Positions 46,567-56,244 of a DNA stretch of 64,000 nucleotides are shown in pieces. Below the pieces are notes generated by a model. It saw nothing but the letters and a program-made list of their open reading frames with translations. It was not told the DNA's origin and did not search any database. A program made the position numbers and the translations under genes. This DNA comes from Colwellia sp. PAMC 20917. GTDB taxonomy: Bacteria > Pseudomonadota > Gammaproteobacteria > Enterobacterales > Alteromonadaceae. Each line of letters starts with the position of its first letter. Position 1 is the first letter of the stretch. Location: contig NZ_CP014944.1 of the NCBI RefSeq assembly GCF_001767295.1, forward strand, positions 434,001 to 498,000, given 5' to 3'.

Positions 46567-47226
46567 TTGCGAACTACTAAAATTTCAGGGGTATTATTTG
46601 ATCTTGACGGTACCTTATTAGATACCGCCAATGATTTAGGTGCAGCACTTAACTACGTTTTACGAAAATATAACTTAGCAGAAGTGGCTCGTGAAGATTA
46701 TCGTCCAATCGCTTCTGATGGTGCATTAGGGTTATTAACACTGGGTTTTGCACAAGCTTTAAAAAACTATGACTACGAAGTGTTACGCGCGGAATTCCTC
46801 GCTTATTACCAAGAAAACATTGCGGTACATACCTGTCTTTATCCTGGCGTAGCTCAATTACTGTTGACGTTGAATGAACGAAACATTCCTTGGGGTGTGG
46901 TGACGAATAAGCCAGAAGGTTTAACAAGACTATTGTTGCCTTATTATAGTGAATTTGAAAAATGTTTATCACTGGTTGGTGGTGATACGTTCACCAACCG
47001 AAAACCACACCCAGAGCCTATCCTCAAAGCTTGTGAAGAAATATCAGTGCCGAGTGAGCAGTGTTTGTATGTCGGAGACGCTTTGCGTGATATTGAAGCC
47101 GGCAATAGTGCTCAAGCAACTACCGTGATTGCAAAATGGGGCTATATTATCGCTGGTGAAGATTGTAAAAACTGGCAAGCGGACTATCACGCTGAAAGCC
47201 CTTTAGACATCTTATCATTGCTATAA
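46567..47226 (+). CDS. HAD phosphatase, MupP/Gph-like
   Basis: 219 aa haloacid-dehalogenase phosphatase: motif I GVLFDLDGTLLDTANDLG, motif II WGVVTNKP, motif III/IV KPHPEPILKAC and CLYVGDALRDIEAG. The cap domain is helical. The start is TTG at 46567, supported by AAGGGA 8 nt upstream and by the lack of an in-frame ATG. A position right after ubiG is typical of MupP (N-acetylmuramate 6-phosphate phosphatase, cell-wall recycling) in pseudomonads and relatives. Phosphoglycolate phosphatase is the alternative, and sequence alone does not decide. Confidence 0.9.
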   Translation: MRTTKISGVLFDLDGTLLDTANDLGAALNYVLRKYNLAEVAREDYRPIASDGALGLLTLGFAQALKNYDYEVLRAEFLAYYQENIAVHTCLYPGVAQLLLTLNERNIPWGVVTNKPEGLTRLLLPYYSEFEKCLSLVGGDTFTNRKPHPEPILKACEEISVPSEQCLYVGDALRDIEAGNSAQATTVIAKWGYIIAGEDCKNWQADYHAESPLDILSLL

Positions 47227-47361
47227 TAATGTTGAGCCAAGCGCGAATAAAGTAACGGTTTAAATTCAGTGACACAGGTTCTTAACTTACTATAACCAAC
47301 ACGTGAACTACCCCGCGACTTCGCTTCGCTCGGATCACGGGGGTTTCTCGACAGGTTCGAT

Positions 47362-47389
47362 AAAAAAGCCACTCAACAGTGGCTTTTTT
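47362..47389. terminator. Bidirectional terminator between convergent genes
   Basis: AAAAAAGCCACT-CAAC-AGTGGCTTTTTT: a 12-bp stem with T tracts both ways, between the phosphatase (ends 47226) and the oxidoreductase (ends 47431). Confidence 0.93.
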
Positions 47390-47430
47390 CTTAATAAAAC
47401 ACCCATAATAAAGTAACGCTTGGTTAACTG

Positions 47431-48474
47431 TTAGTCAATATTGTCAGGGCCTACTCGCACAATTAACTTACCAAAATTCTCACCTTCTAATAAACCAATA
47501 AAAGCGTTTACTGTATTTTCTAGTCCGGTAATTAAATGCTCTTTATAGTTAATTTCACCTGCCATTAACCATTTTACCATTTGCTCGCTAAACTCATTAT
47601 AACGATGACCATAATCATCAAAGACAATAAAGCCTTGCATTTTTATACGCTTAACAAGTAATGTTCCCATCAATGAAGAAAGTCTGTCAGGTCCACTGGG
47701 TAATTCTGTCGCATTGTACTGAGAAATTAAGCCACACAAAGGAATACGGGCACAGCTATTTAATAGTGGCATAACAGCGTCAAAGACTTTACCGCCAACG
47801 TTTTCAAAATAGACATCAATCCCTGATGAACAAACGGCCGCTAGTTGCTCAGCTAAGTCATCACTTTTATGATCAAGACAATGATCAAACCCTAAACTGT
47901 CAACTGCATAGGTACATTTAGTCTCACCGCCAGCAATACCGATCACTTTACAGCCTTTTAATTTAGCTATTTGACCCACTAAACTTCCAACCGCTCCTGT
48001 TGCCGCAGCAACGACCACTGTTTCACCTGCTTTTGGTTGACCGATATCCAATAACCCCATGTAAGCCGTTAGCCCAGGCATACCCAAGACACCTAAGGCA
48101 TGAGACGGGTTAACCATATCATTATCAAGCTTGAGCAATTCACTACCATGAATAACGCTATAATCCTGCCAGCCACCAAAAGCGACAACCCAATCACCTT
48201 TTGTGTAATCATTGTGATTTGATTCTTCTACTCGACAAACACTACCACCCACCATCACTGCATTTAAAGCGACAGGGTCGGCATAAGACTTAGCATCATT
48301 CATTCGCCCTCGCATATAAGGGTCGAGTGAAAGAAAAACCGTACGAAGTAATACTTCGTTAGCTTGAGGGATGGGTTTATCACTAGTAACGAGATTAAAA
48401 TTTTCTGCTTTTGGCGCGCCAACGGGTCTTGATGCTAGCACCATTTGGCGATTTATATCTGTTGTTTGAGTCAT
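47431..48474 (-). CDS. NADPH-dependent enone/quinone oxidoreductase (zinc-independent MDR; LTB4-dehydrogenase/CurA-like)
   Basis: 347 aa. N-terminal GroES-like domain (FLSLDPYMRGRMNDAKSYAD, a family signature) and Rossmann domain (GETVVVAAATGAVGSLVGQI; KVIGIAGGETKC), then VYFENVGGKVFDAVMPLLN. No zinc ligands are seen. Relatives reduce the C=C bond of reactive alpha,beta-unsaturated carbonyls. Third in a minus-strand run with an alcohol/aldehyde dehydrogenase and a DJ-1 family protein, which suggests electrophile or aldehyde detoxification. Confidence 0.9.
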   Translation of the reverse strand: MTQTTDINRQMVLASRPVGAPKAENFNLVTSDKPIPQANEVLLRTVFLSLDPYMRGRMNDAKSYADPVALNAVMVGGSVCRVEESNHNDYTKGDWVVAFGGWQDYSVIHGSELLKLDNDMVNPSHALGVLGMPGLTAYMGLLDIGQPKAGETVVVAAATGAVGSLVGQIAKLKGCKVIGIAGGETKCTYAVDSLGFDHCLDHKSDDLAEQLAAVCSSGIDVYFENVGGKVFDAVMPLLNSCARIPLCGLISQYNATELPSGPDRLSSLMGTLLVKRIKMQGFIVFDDYGHRYNEFSEQMVKWLMAGEINYKEHLITGLENTVNAFIGLLEGENFGKLIVRVGPDNID

Positions 48475-48523
48475 AAGAGTTACTCCTGTAAAGAGCCAGT
48501 AAAAGCACTAAATGTGTTGGGAT

Positions 48524-48560
48524 AAAAAAAGGCCAATATAAGAGAAATATATCGACCTTT
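48524..48560 (-). terminator. Intrinsic terminator downstream of the alcohol dehydrogenase
   Basis: The minus strand gives AAAGGTCGATATA, a 7-nt loop, TATATTGGCCTTT, then TTTT. All 13 pairs form in RNA if two G-U pairs are allowed. It implies that the oxidoreductase at 47431 has partly separate expression. Confidence 0.7.
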
Positions 48561-48613
48561 TATGAATGAGGGTAGCGTGTCAATTAAACAGGCTACTCAT
48601 TTTTATTTTATAC

Positions 48614-49771
48614 TTACAAGGCTTGCGTTAAAATTTCACGGCTTATTGCTAGTGTAATGTCACTGTTTTCACCCAGTGCTGTCATGCCATGTTGCTCTAA
48701 TCGTTCGACAAGGGAATCAATATCAGCGCTACCAAGATCAACGTGAGATAAGCGCGTTGGTACCTGCATCTTTTCAAAAAACGCTTCGGTTAAACGAATC
48801 GCTTGATCAATACGTGCATTATCATCACCTTCAGTTATCTGCCAAACACGTGTTGCATATTGAAGTAATTTTTCACGCTTTTGCTCACGACGTACTTTCA
48901 TCACGGCAGGTAAAACAATAGATAAGGTTCGAGCGTGGTCAATACCAAAGGCACCTGTTAATTCGTGGCCTATCATATGTGTTGACCAATCTTGTGGTAC
49001 TCCAGCACCAATAAGACCGTTTAGTGCCATAGTGGCCGACCACATAATATTTGCTCTAACGTCTAAGTCATCTTTAGTTGCCGGGGCTAAGGCTTTGGGC
49101 CCTTCTTCAATTAAGGTTTGTAATAAACCTTCGCTGAATCTGTCTTGTACTTTGCCATTAACGCTGTAAGTTAAGTACTGTTCAATGGTATGAATAAAAG
49201 CATCAACAACACCATTACCAATTTGACGGTCTGATAATGAGAAGGTCACACTTGGGTCTAACACCGCAAATAATGGACGCACTAAAGGGCTAGAAAAAGG
49301 GAGTTTATTACCGTCTCGTGTTACCACGGAATTACCATTACTTTCTGAGCCAGTAGCAGGTAAAGTTAACACCGCGCCAATGGGTAAAGCTTTAGTGAAC
49401 GTTTGCTGTTTGGCAAGAATATCCCAAGGGTCATCACCTTCATATAATGCCGCAGCGGCAATAAATTTCGCGCCATCAACAACAGAGCCTCCGCCGACAG
49501 CAAGTAAATAATCAATATTTTCAGCTTTGATGATCGTTTGCGCTTTCATTAAAGTGTCGTAAGTTGGGTTAGGTTCAATGCCTGAAAATTCAAAGTAAGT
49601 ATGTTCTTTAAGCGCATCAATAACCTGCTTATAAACACCATTACCTTTGATTGAACCTCCACCGTAAACAACGAGTACTCTTGCATCTACTGGTATTTCT
49701 TTTGAAATGGTTTGAATTTCTCCCTGGCCAAAATTAATTTTAGTTGGGTTTTGAAAATTAAAATTTAACAT
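48614..49771 (-). CDS. Iron-containing alcohol dehydrogenase (YqhD-like)
   Basis: 385 aa group III alcohol dehydrogenase. NAD(P)-binding VLVVYGGGSIKGNGVY and DYLLAVGGGSVVDGAKFIAA; metal ligands in VVDAFIHTIEQYL, WSTHMIGHELTG and FGIDHARTLSIVLP. N-terminus MLNFNFQNPTKINFGQGEI is as in YqhD/BDH enzymes, which use NADPH to reduce short and reactive aldehydes. It lies 76 bp after the DJ-1-like gene on the same strand. Confidence 0.94.
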   Translation of the reverse strand: MLNFNFQNPTKINFGQGEIQTISKEIPVDARVLVVYGGGSIKGNGVYKQVIDALKEHTYFEFSGIEPNPTYDTLMKAQTIIKAENIDYLLAVGGGSVVDGAKFIAAAALYEGDDPWDILAKQQTFTKALPIGAVLTLPATGSESNGNSVVTRDGNKLPFSSPLVRPLFAVLDPSVTFSLSDRQIGNGVVDAFIHTIEQYLTYSVNGKVQDRFSEGLLQTLIEEGPKALAPATKDDLDVRANIMWSATMALNGLIGAGVPQDWSTHMIGHELTGAFGIDHARTLSIVLPAVMKVRREQKREKLLQYATRVWQITEGDDNARIDQAIRLTEAFFEKMQVPTRLSHVDLGSADIDSLVERLEQHGMTALGENSDITLAISREILTQAL

Positions 49772-49847
49772 TTATATGTCCTTAAAGGTAAAGCGTTAAA
49801 TCGATTAGCTAAACAGGTTAACTAATCGAGTTGTCTGTTCTAAGTAC

Positions 49848-50534
49848 CTATGCTGAAAGGTGAGTTAATAATTTTTCAGCGGCTAATGCCGAGCTAGCTG
49901 GGTTTTGACCGGTAATAATGAGGCCATCTTGAATTGCAAAGGCATGCCAATCTTGAGCCTTTTGGTATTCGCCGCCACGTTTAATCAATTCATCTTCTAC
50001 TAAAAATGGCACAACTTCAGTTAGTTGAACCGCTTCTTCTTCACTGTTAGTAAAACCGGTTACGGCTTTGCCTTTAACAGCAAAATCACCAGAAGGTTGT
50101 TTTACATTTAACAAGGCAGCGCTTGCATGACAAACTGTTGCAACAGCTTTTCCGGCGTTAAGAAAGTTTTCAATCAAGGTAATTGAGTCAGTATTGTCGG
50201 TAAGATCCCATAATGGACCATGACCACCAGGATAAAATACTGCATCAAAGTCAGCTTCATTAACAGAAGCTAATATTAGCGTATTAGCGATTTTAGCTTG
50301 TGCTTCGCTATCTGCATCGTAACGGTCTGTCGCAGCTGTTTGAAAGTCTTCAAGTGTGCTGGTTGGGTCTATTGGTGCTTGTCCACCTTTAGGTGTTGCT
50401 AGAGTAACTTCGACACCCGCATCGATAAAGGCATAATAAGGGGCAGCAAATTCTTCAACCCAAAAACCGGTTTTTTGGCCTGTGTTACCAAGCTCATCAT
50501 GTGAAGTAAGTACCATTAATATTTGTTTAGTCAT
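49848..50534 (-). CDS. DJ-1/PfpI superfamily protein (Hsp31-like glyoxalase III type)
   Basis: 228 aa from MTKQILMVLTSHDELGNTGQ; an ATG two codons earlier (50540) is possible. The nucleophile elbow AVATVCHASAALL carries the reactive Cys. FYPGGHGPLWDLTD and the N-terminal TGFWVEEFAAPYYAF lid match yeast Hsp31-type class I glutamine-amidotransferase-like proteins, known to remove methylglyoxal or act as chaperones. It is divergent from the LysR gene across a 29-bp palindrome, so it is probably its main target. Confidence 0.92.
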   Translation of the reverse strand: MTKQILMVLTSHDELGNTGQKTGFWVEEFAAPYYAFIDAGVEVTLATPKGGQAPIDPTSTLEDFQTAATDRYDADSEAQAKIANTLILASVNEADFDAVFYPGGHGPLWDLTDNTDSITLIENFLNAGKAVATVCHASAALLNVKQPSGDFAVKGKAVTGFTNSEEEAVQLTEVVPFLVEDELIKRGGEYQKAQDWHAFAIQDGLIITGQNPASSALAAEKLLTHLSA

Positions 50535-50638
50535 TATCATTCATCCGTTTGGTTATATAAGTAAGTTTAGGTGTTCGTTTATTCTATGTAGCTAGTATAT
50601 GCCTAAGAACAAACATGAACAATGCAGATAAAACTGAC

Positions 50639-50667
50639 ATCATTGTATCAATAATTGATACAATGAT
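50639..50667. promoter_or_regulatory. Perfect 29-bp palindrome: LysR-type operator
   Basis: Arms ATCATTGTATCAAT and ATTGATACAATGAT (14 bp each) flank a single A. The core contains the T-n11-A pattern of LysR sites. It lies 47 bp before the LysR start and 105 bp before the DJ-1-like start. Confidence 0.8.
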
Positions 50668-50713
50668 TAACAAAGTAAATTATTAGCTGGTTATTACCTC
50701 AATAGGTGCTGTT

Positions 50714-51625
50714 ATGGATATCTCATTTGAACAACTCAAAAGTATGGTTGTATTCGCTCAAGTCATTGAACAAGGTAGTTTAAGTGCAGCTGCTAAACAT
50801 TTAGGGTTATCAAGAGCAGTAGTAAGTTATCATTTGAAGAAGCTTGAAGCGCAGCTCGAGGTAAAGTTACTTAATCGTTCGACACGTGCGATTAATCTTA
50901 CCGAAGCGGGTCAAGCCTATTATGAACGTTGTCGAGTTATTGCTGAGCAAGCCAGTGCCGCTAATCAGCAAATTGAAAATTTTAAAAATGAACCTATCGG
51001 CTTACTTAAAATAACGTGCCCGGTAAATGTTGGTTTGCAGACCGTTGTGCCAGCACTGAACGAATTTAAAAAAATTTATCCCAAAATAGCACTCGATGTG
51101 ATGTTAACTGATGAGGTCGTTAATATTATGAAAGAAGGTATCGATTTAGCGATTCGCGGTGCCCCCTTACCTGACTCTGGTTTGCAAGCAACTAAACTGG
51201 CGACGCTGCAAACATGCCTTTGTGGCGCACCTGAATATTTCCTGCAATTTGGCCGCCCCACTAAACCGGCTGATTTAAGCGACCACCAATGGGTTATTTA
51301 TAAATTAACCTCTGGAGTGTTAACCTTGACTAAGGGCAGTCGTTCGTTCAGTGTCACCACAAAAGGCAGTATTAGTACCAATAATGCCGCTGCACGTACT
51401 GCCTTTGTTGAAGCAGGGCATGGTCTGGGCCGTATTCCTATTTACGATGCTTGGCCAAAAATAAAAGCAGGCACTTTAGAAACAGTGCTAGATGATTATG
51501 CTTTTAGCGACATTAATGTCTTTGGTGTATTCCCTCCAGGTACAGCCAACTCCAAAAAACTGCGCTTATTACTTAACTTCTTAAAAGAGTATTTCACCAG
51601 CCAAAGTATAATAAAAAAGCAATAA
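50714..51625 (+). CDS. LysR-family transcriptional regulator
   Basis: 303 aa. N-terminal winged helix (FAQVIEQGSLSAAAKHLGLS-RAVVSYHLKKLE) and C-terminal substrate-binding fold (IGLLKITCPVNVGLQTVVPA; DLAIRGAPLPDSGL). It is the AaeR/DsdC-like subgroup common next to redox enzymes. Divergent from the DJ-1-like/alcohol-dehydrogenase/oxidoreductase run, with a perfect palindrome between, so local control is very likely. The inducer is unknown; a reactive aldehyde or quinone is a guess from the target genes. Confidence 0.93.
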   Translation: MDISFEQLKSMVVFAQVIEQGSLSAAAKHLGLSRAVVSYHLKKLEAQLEVKLLNRSTRAINLTEAGQAYYERCRVIAEQASAANQQIENFKNEPIGLLKITCPVNVGLQTVVPALNEFKKIYPKIALDVMLTDEVVNIMKEGIDLAIRGAPLPDSGLQATKLATLQTCLCGAPEYFLQFGRPTKPADLSDHQWVIYKLTSGVLTLTKGSRSFSVTTKGSISTNNAAARTAFVEAGHGLGRIPIYDAWPKIKAGTLETVLDDYAFSDINVFGVFPPGTANSKKLRLLLNFLKEYFTSQSIIKKQ

Positions 51626-52016
51626 CCCTACTTATTAGCATATATATATCTGTGTGGACCAACCGCTATTATCACCGACTAATAACTAGCGGATAAACTT
51701 TATACAAATTGTCATATTAACGCTTAACCTAAACAGCGATATCAGCATTATTGTTCATTTAGTGCCCTTGCTGCTTAAAAAAAAGCAACGTGTTGTTTTT
51801 ATTGAAAATTAAGTTTTAGCTGATAAAAGCAACTAATAAATGGGTAATTTTATTTAAAAATAAATTACCCACAAAAATTAATTAAAATAAACGTTGCGTT
51901 TTTGTTATATCAAAAATAAAAAGCACTACTAAGTTAGTCGTTACTAACTGAACTTTTACTCTAAAGAAAGTTATTAAAAACTATGCTTTTTATCACTTGC
52001 AAAAACAGCCAAACCT
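51626..52016. other. Non-coding region upstream of nrdA
   Basis: 391 bp with no supportable gene. It contains two hairpins: AAAAAGCAAC-GT-GTTGTTTTT near 51780-51800, terminator-like and suited to lysR, and a TGGGTAATTT...AAATTACCCA inverted repeat at 51841-51871. The rest is AT-rich leader; the NrdR boxes begin just after. Confidence 0.55.
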
Positions 52017-52059
52017 CATTATCTTGTGATCAGTTTTTAGAAAACCCCTATATATAGTG
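52017..52059 (+). promoter_or_regulatory. Paired NrdR boxes upstream of nrdAB
   Basis: The proximal box CTATATATAGTG (52048-52059) fits the NrdR core CwAtATaTwGtg at all 12 positions. The distal box CATTATCTTGTG (52017-52028) fits at 10. They are 31 bp apart, three helical turns, the known arrangement for NrdR repression of ribonucleotide reductase genes. A good -10 (TATAAT) lies at 52108-52113, about 89 bp before the start codon. Confidence 0.82.
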
Positions 52060-52201
52060 TATTTGTTGTTCAGATGTTTTTTTGGGCTAATTTGCATTTT
52101 AGGGAAATATAATACTGATAAGTGTTCACTTAACGTTTTCTTTAGTTGACAACGTTAGGTAAATAAAGCGACCAGCATAATTAATAAATGACAGGCTCTT
52201 C

Positions 52202-54475
52202 ATGACTAATAATCTTTTTGTAAGTAAGCGTAACGGCAAAAAAGAACTCATCGATTTAGAAAAAATTCATCAAGTTATCACTTGGGCTGCTGAAGGCCTT
52301 GATAACGTTTCGGTGTCACAAGTTGAGTTGAAATCTCATATTCAATTCTACGACGGTATCAAGACTGCTGACATTCATGAAACTATCATTAAAGCTGCCG
52401 CTGATCTTATTTCAGAAGAGACACCTGATTATCAGTATTTATCAGCACGTTTGGCTATTTTTCATCTACGTAAAAAAGCGTACGGTCAATTTGAGCCACC
52501 TAAATTATTTACCCATGTTGTTAGTATGGTAGAAAATGGTAAATATGATGAACATCTTCTAGCTGATTACAGCGAAGCAGAGTTTGAACAAATGGAAAAA
52601 TTTCTTGTTCATCCTCGCGATTTAGACTTTAGTTACGCCGCTGTCAAACAATTGGAAGGTAAATACCTTGTCCAAAACCGGGTAACGGGTGAAATTTACG
52701 AAAGTGCTCAGTTTTTATATATCTTAGTGGCCGCTTGTTTATTTGCTAAATATCCTGTTGAAACACGTTTAAAATATGTTGAAGGTTTTTATCACGCAAT
52801 TTCAACCTTCAAAATATCGTTACCTACACCTATTATGGCAGGGGTACGTACGCCTACACGTCAATTTTCATCTTGTGTATTAATTGAATGTGGTGACAGT
52901 TTAGACTCAATAAACGCGGCTTCTAGCTCTATTGTTAAATATGTTTCACAACGAGCAGGTATTGGTATCAATGCTGGCCGTATTCGCGCTTTAGGTAGTT
53001 CGATACGTAATGGTGAAGCCTTTCATACCGGTTGTATTCCGTTTTTCAAGCATTTTCAAACGGCTGTTAAAAGTTGTTCACAAGGGGGGGTTCGAGGCGG
53101 CGCAGCAACGTTATTCTACCCACTTTGGCATTTAGAAGTTGAAAGTTTGTTGGTCCTTAAAAATAACCGAGGTGTTGAAGAAAATCGTGTCCGTCATTTA
53201 GATTACGGCGTGCAATTCAATAAGCTTATGTACACACGTTTAATTAAAGGTGAGTCTATTACTCTCTTTAGCCCGAGCGATGTTCCGGGGCTTTATGATG
53301 CCTTTTTTGAAGACCAAGATAAATTTGAAGCCTTGTATGTAAAATATGAAGCGGATGATTCAATTCGTAAAAAATGTATTAAAGCTATTGAGTTATTCAC
53401 CTTGTTTGCTCAAGAGCGTGCCAGCACAGGTCGAATTTATTTACAGAATGTTGATCACTGTAATACACACAGCCCATTCGATCCGAAACAAGCACCGATA
53501 CGCCAAAGTAATTTGTGTTTAGAGATTGCGCTACCGACACAACCAATGAATGATATTAATGATCCAAATGGCGAAATTGCCCTTTGTACTTTGTCAGCCT
53601 TTAACTTAGGCGCAATAGAAAGCTTAGATGAATTAGAAGGTTTATCAGACCTTGCAGTTCGAGCGCTTGATAGTTTACTTGATTATCAAAACTACCCAAT
53701 GCCAGCTGCTTACAATGCCACTATAGGCAGAAGAACATTAGGTATAGGCGTAATAAACTACGCTTATTACTTAGCTAAAAACGGTGTGTATTATTCAAAT
53801 GGCAGTGCCAACAATTTAACTCACCGTACCTTTGAAGCCATTCAATTTAATTTATTGAAAGCATCAAATGAATTAGCAAAAGAAAAAGGCGCTTGTCCTA
53901 AATTTAATGAGACACGTTTATCGCAAGGTATTTTACCGATTGATACTTATAAAAAGACCATTGACGACATTACTGGTGAGCCCCTTCATCTTGACTGGGA
54001 AACTTTGCGAGAGAGTATCAAAACACATGGCGTAAGAAATTCAACGGTTTCAGCGTTAATGCCATCTGAAACTTCATCACAAATTTCAAATGCTACAAAT
54101 GGAATTGAACCACCAAGAGGTTTAATCAGTATAAAAGCTAGTAAAGATGGTGTTTTAAAACAGGTTGTACCTGAATATCAAAGATTAAAGGGTAACTATG
54201 AGTTACTTTGGAATATTCCAAGTAACGAAGGTTACTTGCAGTTAGTGGGTATCATGCAGAAGTTTATTGACCAAACCATCTCTGCAAATACTAACTATGA
54301 CCCTGCACGCTTTGAAGGCGGAAAAGTACCGGTGAAGCAAATCTTAAAAGATATTTTAACCGCTTACAAATTAGGCGTTAAAACCATGTATTACCATAAC
54401 ACCCGTGATGGTGCGTCTGAGAATATGCTCGGATTAGAAGAAGAAGACTGTGAAGGCGGCGCATGTAAAATATAA
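52202..54475 (+). CDS. nrdA: Ribonucleoside-diphosphate reductase class Ia, alpha subunit
   Basis: Reduces ribonucleoside diphosphates to deoxy forms; 757 aa. N-terminal ATP-cone (VSKRNGKKELIDLEKIHQVI); active-site Cys in RQFSSCVLIECGDSLDS; the substrate loop with ...SNLCLEIALPTQP (Asn, Cys, Glu); radical-transfer region near ...KTMYYHNTRDGA; and the C-terminal redox pair in DCEGGACKI. Aerobic, cytoplasmic. It is first in nrdA-nrdB-ferredoxin, preceded by NrdR boxes. Confidence 0.99.
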   Translation: MTNNLFVSKRNGKKELIDLEKIHQVITWAAEGLDNVSVSQVELKSHIQFYDGIKTADIHETIIKAAADLISEETPDYQYLSARLAIFHLRKKAYGQFEPPKLFTHVVSMVENGKYDEHLLADYSEAEFEQMEKFLVHPRDLDFSYAAVKQLEGKYLVQNRVTGEIYESAQFLYILVAACLFAKYPVETRLKYVEGFYHAISTFKISLPTPIMAGVRTPTRQFSSCVLIECGDSLDSINAASSSIVKYVSQRAGIGINAGRIRALGSSIRNGEAFHTGCIPFFKHFQTAVKSCSQGGVRGGAATLFYPLWHLEVESLLVLKNNRGVEENRVRHLDYGVQFNKLMYTRLIKGESITLFSPSDVPGLYDAFFEDQDKFEALYVKYEADDSIRKKCIKAIELFTLFAQERASTGRIYLQNVDHCNTHSPFDPKQAPIRQSNLCLEIALPTQPMNDINDPNGEIALCTLSAFNLGAIESLDELEGLSDLAVRALDSLLDYQNYPMPAAYNATIGRRTLGIGVINYAYYLAKNGVYYSNGSANNLTHRTFEAIQFNLLKASNELAKEKGACPKFNETRLSQGILPIDTYKKTIDDITGEPLHLDWETLRESIKTHGVRNSTVSALMPSETSSQISNATNGIEPPRGLISIKASKDGVLKQVVPEYQRLKGNYELLWNIPSNEGYLQLVGIMQKFIDQTISANTNYDPARFEGGKVPVKQILKDILTAYKLGVKTMYYHNTRDGASENMLGLEEEDCEGGACKI

Positions 54476-54531
54476 TTGTGCGCACAAAAAAAAGCTTCAT
54501 TGTTTTTTAACAATGGAGCTTTGAGCACAAT
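54475..54531 (+). other. Hairpin in the nrdA-nrdB spacer
   Basis: An inner stem AAAGCTTCATTG / CAATGGAGCTTT (54491-54522) lies inside an outer stem ATTGTGC / GCACAAT. No T tract follows, so it is more likely an mRNA processing or stability element setting the NrdA:NrdB ratio than a terminator. That role is inference. Confidence 0.55.
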
Positions 54532-54609
54532 CAGTCATACCTATAATTTTTAAAAACAAAATTTCGATAACAGGCTGTGACTTTCATGCGTGTTATCAAG
54601 GAGTAATAG

Positions 54610-55740
54610 ATGTCCTACACCACGTTTAATCAAGTTCCTAATAATGCGCTACTCGAGCCGATGTTTTTAGGTAACAGTGTCAATGTCTCACGATATGACC
54701 AACAACGTTTTATCGCCTTTGAAAAACTTATTGAAAAACAGTTATCGTTTTTTTGGCGTCCCGAAGAAATTGATGTATCAAAAGACAGATCTGATTGGCA
54801 AAGTTTAACGCCTTCAGAAAAGCATATTTTTATTTCCAACCTAAAATATCAAACTTTACTTGATTCTATGGCAGCACGCTCGGTAAATGCGATGTTTTTA
54901 CCGCTGGTTTCATTACCAGAAGTAGAAACTTGGATAGAAACCTGGGCTTTTAGTGAAACCATTCATTCTCGCTCTTACACGCATATTTTGAGAAACTTGT
55001 TTTCAGATCCAAGTGAAATATTTGACGACATCGTTGTTAACCCAGCTATTTTAAAGCGTGCATCAAGTATTTCTAAATACTTTGATGCCGTGATAATCAC
55101 CACACAACTACTCCAGTCACAAGGTGACGGCACTTATGAAGTCGATGGTGAAATGATTGAAGTGTCGACTCGCAAGCTCAAAGAGCGCTTATACTTGGCT
55201 GTTTGTTCGGTTAACGCTTTAGAAGCCATTCGCTTTTATGTCAGCTTTGCCTGTTCATTTGCTTTTGCCGAGCGTGAATTATTAGAAGGTAACGCTAAAA
55301 TTATTAAGCTAATTGCTCGAGATGAAGCTTTGCATTTAACCGGTACTCAACATATTTTAAATAACTGGTTATCCGGTAGAGATGATCCTGAAATGAAAAT
55401 CATTGCTCAAGAAATGAAAGAGCAAGGATTACAGATATTTCTTGATGTTGTTGAACAAGAAAAAGAATGGGCTCAGTACCTATTTAAAGACGGTTCAATG
55501 ATTGGCTTAAATGCGGCAATATTAAATCAATATATTGAGTACATCAGTAATCAACGCTTAACGGCTATTGGTTTTGATGCACCCTTTGATATAAAAAGTA
55601 ATCCATTACCATGGATGAATGCTTATTTAGTATCAGACAATGTTCAGGTCGCTCCACAAGAAACAGAGATATCGAGTTACTTAGTTGGTCAAGTCGACTC
55701 TTCTGTATCAAGTGATGATTTTGATGGCTTTGACCTTTAA
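54610..55740 (+). CDS. nrdB: Ribonucleoside-diphosphate reductase class Ia, beta subunit
   Basis: Carries the diiron site and tyrosyl radical; 376 aa. [17 protein letters not shown], then metal ligands and radical Tyr in [38 protein letters not shown] and [15 protein letters not shown]. The C-terminal tail ([10 protein letters not shown]) matches the peptide that docks to NrdA. GGAG lies 5 nt before the ATG. It follows nrdA by 134 bp. Confidence 0.99.
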   Translation: MSYTTFNQVPNNALLEPMFLGNSVNVSRYDQQRFIAFEKLIEKQLSFFWRPEEIDVSKDRSDWQSLTPSEKHIFISNLKYQTLLDSMAARSVNAMFLPLVSLPEVETWIETWAFSETIHSRSYTHILRNLFSDPSEIFDDIVVNPAILKRASSISKYFDAVIITTQLLQSQGDGTYEVDGEMIEVSTRKLKERLYLAVCSVNALEAIRFYVSFACSFAFAERELLEGNAKIIKLIARDEALHLTGTQHILNNWLSGRDDPEMKIIAQEMKEQGLQIFLDVVEQEKEWAQYLFKDGSMIGLNAAILNQYIEYISNQRLTAIGFDAPFDIKSNPLPWMNAYLVSDNVQVAPQETEISSYLVGQVDSSVSSDDFDGFDL

Positions 55741-55822
55741 TGGTTTTAACCTTCAAATAAAGAAGCGATTATCATGCTTTCTTATCACATCATTAGCACA
55801 TTTTGCGTTTAAGCCTTTTTAA

Positions 55823-56134
55823 ATGAAAAGCGCTAATGATATGGCTATTTGCCCGCAAAAATTGTCTGAAAATAAGAAAGCTCATCGTATTTTTGTCGAT
55901 AATAAAACCATTACCTTTCAAGCCAATGATAAAAGCTTACTTGACTGTTTAGAGAAGGCTAATGTGGAAGTGCATTATCATTGTCGTGACGGTTTTTGTG
56001 GGGCGTGTCGAGTGACCTTAGTTGAAGGCGAGATTAGCTACCCTCAAGGAGAGCCACTCGCTTTTATTGGCGATGGAGAAGTGCTCTCTTGCTGTTGTGT
56101 GCCAAAGAGTGACATCAAACTTATCGTTGAATAA
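55823..56134 (+). CDS. yfaE: 2Fe-2S ferredoxin (YfaE-like) for NrdB maintenance
   Basis: 103 aa plant-type ferredoxin: cluster Cys in HCRDGFCGACRVTL and VLSCCCVPKSD. In E. coli, YfaE, encoded right after nrdB, reduces the NrdB diiron centre to rebuild the tyrosyl radical. The same position here (82 bp after nrdB) supports that role. The first ~17 residues are an extension; translation might begin slightly later. Confidence 0.92.
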   Translation: MKSANDMAICPQKLSENKKAHRIFVDNKTITFQANDKSLLDCLEKANVEVHYHCRDGFCGACRVTLVEGEISYPQGEPLAFIGDGEVLSCCCVPKSDIKLIVE

Positions 56135-56244
56135 CTTAATACTAGCATTATTCACGGGTCTTTAAACATTGGAGAATCAACGTGTATAGATGTTGAGCGA
56201 CAAATATACCCGTCACTCATCATCAACATCTATTAATCTTATAT

